A DNA stretch of 64,000 bases from an uncultured Alphaproteobacteria bacterium (GTDB lineage Bacteria; Pseudomonadota; Alphaproteobacteria; Thalassobaculales; Thalassobaculaceae), in assembly GCA_902589475.1 (NCBI GenBank), contig CACITD010000004.1:24244-88243 (forward strand). Direction: 5' to 3'. The notes beneath the pieces were generated by a model. It made no database searches and was not told where the DNA came from. It worked only from the letters and a program-made list of their open reading frames with translations. Positions within the stretch are counted from its first letter, which is position 1. The number at the start of each line of letters is the position of its first letter. The position numbers were made by a program, and so were the translations under genes. This document shows, one piece after another, positions 62,033 to 64,000 of this stretch.

Positions 62033-62758
62033 TCAGGCCGCCCCAAAACGTCGTTCCCGATTGCAATATTCCTGGACTGCTTTCGTTAAATGTTCGCTAG
62101 AAAAGTCTGGCCATAAGGTATCAAAGAAAACAAACTCTGAGTACGCGCATTCCCACAATAAAAAGTTGGAAATTCTTTTTTCACCAGACGTTCTTATAAC
62201 TAAATCTGGATTGGGCACACCCTTTGTCTCCAAAAATAATTCAAATGCTTCTTCAGAAATTTCATCTAGTTTAATCGTGCCTTTGCAAGCTCTATACGCC
62301 AATTCCTTTGCCGCTAGAGTTATCGCACGACGGCCACCGTAACTTAGCGCAATTGTCAACGTCAAATCACAATTTTCTTTTGTAAGCTCCTCGGCAGCCT
62401 CTATCAATTCAACTATATCTGGATCGAGCTTTTCTCTATCGCCGATGACTTTAAATCGAATATTTTTTTGATGCAGATCATGAATTTCATTATCAAGGTA
62501 ATCTCGAAGCAAGGACATTAAATCAAAAATTTCCGTGGGTGTCCGCTTCCAATTTTCTGAAGAAAAACCAAACAGCGTTAGATATTTTATTCCTAAATTT
62601 AACGAGCCTTCTACCACCACCCTAACATTTTCGACACCATGTTTGTGTCCAATGGCCCGCGGCAGTCCTCTCGCATTTGCCCACCGGCCATTACCATCCA
62701 TGATGATAGCCACGTGCTTAGGTGCAGTTTGGCTATCTTTTAAGGTTTGTGCTCCCAT
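62033..62758 (-). CDS. uppS: Undecaprenyl diphosphate synthase
   Basis: HVAIIMDGNGRWANARGLPRAIGHKHG; DLVIRTSGEKRISNFLLWECAYSEFVF. Confidence 0.96.
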   Translation of the reverse strand: MGAQTLKDSQTAPKHVAIIMDGNGRWANARGLPRAIGHKHGVENVRVVVEGSLNLGIKYLTLFGFSSENWKRTPTEIFDLMSLLRDYLDNEIHDLHQKNIRFKVIGDREKLDPDIVELIEAAEELTKENCDLTLTIALSYGGRRAITLAAKELAYRACKGTIKLDEISEEAFELFLETKGVPNPDLVIRTSGEKRISNFLLWECAYSEFVFFDTLWPDFSSEHLTKAVQEYCNRERRFGAA

Positions 62759-62761
62759 CTA

Positions 62762-63319
62762 TCAAACCTGCATAATTTCCTCTTCTTTTTTTGACGCTAT
62801 TACGTCAATTTGAGTAACGGTCCGGTCCGTTAAAGATTGAATTTCTTCATCATAAATGCGTTTATCGTCCTGGCTTAAGTGACCATCCTTTTCCATCTTT
62901 TTCAATTTATCCATGCCATCTCTTCGAACATTCCTGACAGCAATCTTAGCATTTTCAGCATACTTGGCTGCAATTTTGGACAATTCGACGCGACGATCCT
63001 CACTTAGATCTGGTAACGGAATTCTCAGTAATTGCCCATCTAATTGAGGATTGAGCCCAAGATCTGACTCTCTTACTGATTTTTCAACAAGTTTAACATT
63101 ATCTTTATCCCAAACCTGCACAGATAACATTCTTGGTTCCGGTACACTTACTGAAGCCACTTGATTGATAGGCATCGTTGCCCCGTACACGTCTACCATT
63201 ATTCCATCTAAAAGTTGCGAATTGGCCCTTCCCGTTCGAAGACCTTGAAAATCTTTTGTCAGAGAAGCAATTGCTCCCTCCATGCGCCGCTGCAAATCAT
63301 CAATGTCTATTTCTTCCAT
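62762..63319 (-). CDS. frr: Ribosome recycling factor
   Basis: [58 protein letters not shown]. Confidence 0.97.
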   Translation of the reverse strand: MEEIDIDDLQRRMEGAIASLTKDFQGLRTGRANSQLLDGIMVDVYGATMPINQVASVSVPEPRMLSVQVWDKDNVKLVEKSVRESDLGLNPQLDGQLLRIPLPDLSEDRRVELSKIAAKYAENAKIAVRNVRRDGMDKLKKMEKDGHLSQDDKRIYDEEIQSLTDRTVTQIDVIASKKEEEIMQV

Positions 63320-63329
63320 CTGAAAACTC

Positions 63330-64000
63330 TCAAGAAATTAAAGTATGTAATCCATCACCCCTTACGACATCTGCGAGGGTACCAGGTTTTTGTATAGAAA
63401 ACACCAAAATTGGGATACTGTTTTCTTTCGCTAAAGATATTGCGGGAGCATCCATCACCTTAAGGTCGCGGGACAGAACTTCTAGATAAGAGAGCGCATC
63501 ATAGCGTTTTGCTTTTCTATTTTCCTCTGGGTCCGCGTCATAAACACCATCAACCTTTGTTGCCTTCAGTATTGCATCACAACCCATTTCAGTTGCTCGA
63601 AGAGCCGCTGCTGTGTCAGTAGTAAAAAATGGATTACCAGTACCCGCTGCAAAAATTACAATACGTTTCTTCTCCATGTGACGAACAGCACGGCGTCTGA
63701 TATAAGGCTCGCAAACTGCAGATATTGGTAAAGCTGATTGAACACGACTTTGAAGACCATTCTGCTCAAGGGAACTCTGCATAGCCAAAGCGTTCATGAC
63801 TGTTGCTAGCATTCCCATATAATCTGCCGTGGCACGCTCCATACCGTTAGCCGCCCCAGAAACACCTCGAAAAATGTTCCCGCCACCTATGACAACACAG
63901 ACTTCAACTCCGTAATCAATGATTGTGGCGATTTCGCTCGCGACCCTATTGACCATTGCGGGGTCAAGGCCAAATTGCCTTTCTCCCATAAGTGACTCGC
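63330..64000 (-). CDS. pyrH: Uridylate kinase, 5' end truncated by right edge
   Basis: Frame continues upstream of ORF-track Met ([13 protein letters not shown]); [32 protein letters not shown]. Confidence 0.95.
   Translation of the reverse strand, partial: ESLMGERQFGLDPAMVNRVASEIATIIDYGVEVCVVIGGGNIFRGVSGAANGMERATADYMGMLATVMNALAMQSSLEQNGLQSRVQSALPISAVCEPYIRRRAVRHMEKKRIVIFAAGTGNPFFTTDTAAALRATEMGCDAILKATKVDGVYDADPEENRKAKRYDALSYLEVLSRDLKVMDAPAISLAKENSIPILVFSIQKPGTLADVVRGDGLHTLIS

Noticed and set aside
1-64000. CRISPR array, tRNA/rRNA, prophage, transposon, toxin-antitoxin or restriction system
   Set aside because: No regularly spaced repeats, cloverleaf-like genes, integrase/transposase motifs or defence-family proteins recognised in any frame.

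Overview
This 64 kb window comes from a low-GC, gene-dense alphaproteobacterial chromosome, probably a marine Rhodospirillales/SAR116-like lineage. That assignment is an inference from GcrA, HdaA, the LexA box type and gene order. I see no tRNA, rRNA, CRISPR array, prophage or transposase. Housekeeping blocks are parE; trpG-trpD-trpC-moaC-moeA; lexA; gltX-gltA; rnd/hdaA/perM-like/DUF2066/purM-purN/ndk; and the envelope block lpxB-lpxI-lpxA-fabZ-lpxD-skp-bamA-rseP-dxr-cdsA-uppS-frr-pyrH. Metabolic accessory genes lie between them. One segment (21-29 kb) has a DctP-less TRAP plus MFS operon divergent from asparaginase / ThDP enzyme / 2-hydroxyacid dehydrogenase / ROK. The other (40-51.5 kb) has two further ThDP enzymes, a CaiB/BaiF CoA-transferase, a TauD-like dioxygenase, dehydrogenases, a dienelactone hydrolase, an MFS protein and a maleate-isomerase/AMDase-like protein. 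Observations most worth a second look: (1) a DEAD-box helicase whose conserved N-terminus has no ATG/GTG/TTG start and sits behind an in-frame 20-codon leader ORF ending in TAG; (2) paired LexA boxes in front of lexA; (3) three divergent ThDP enzymes in about 24 kb, one with GDL in place of the GDG cofactor motif; (4) a maleate-isomerase-fold protein apparently lacking both catalytic cysteines. I found no clear new defence or mobile system. The metabolic clusters are the best candidates for undescribed biology, and their substrates cannot be read from sequence alone.
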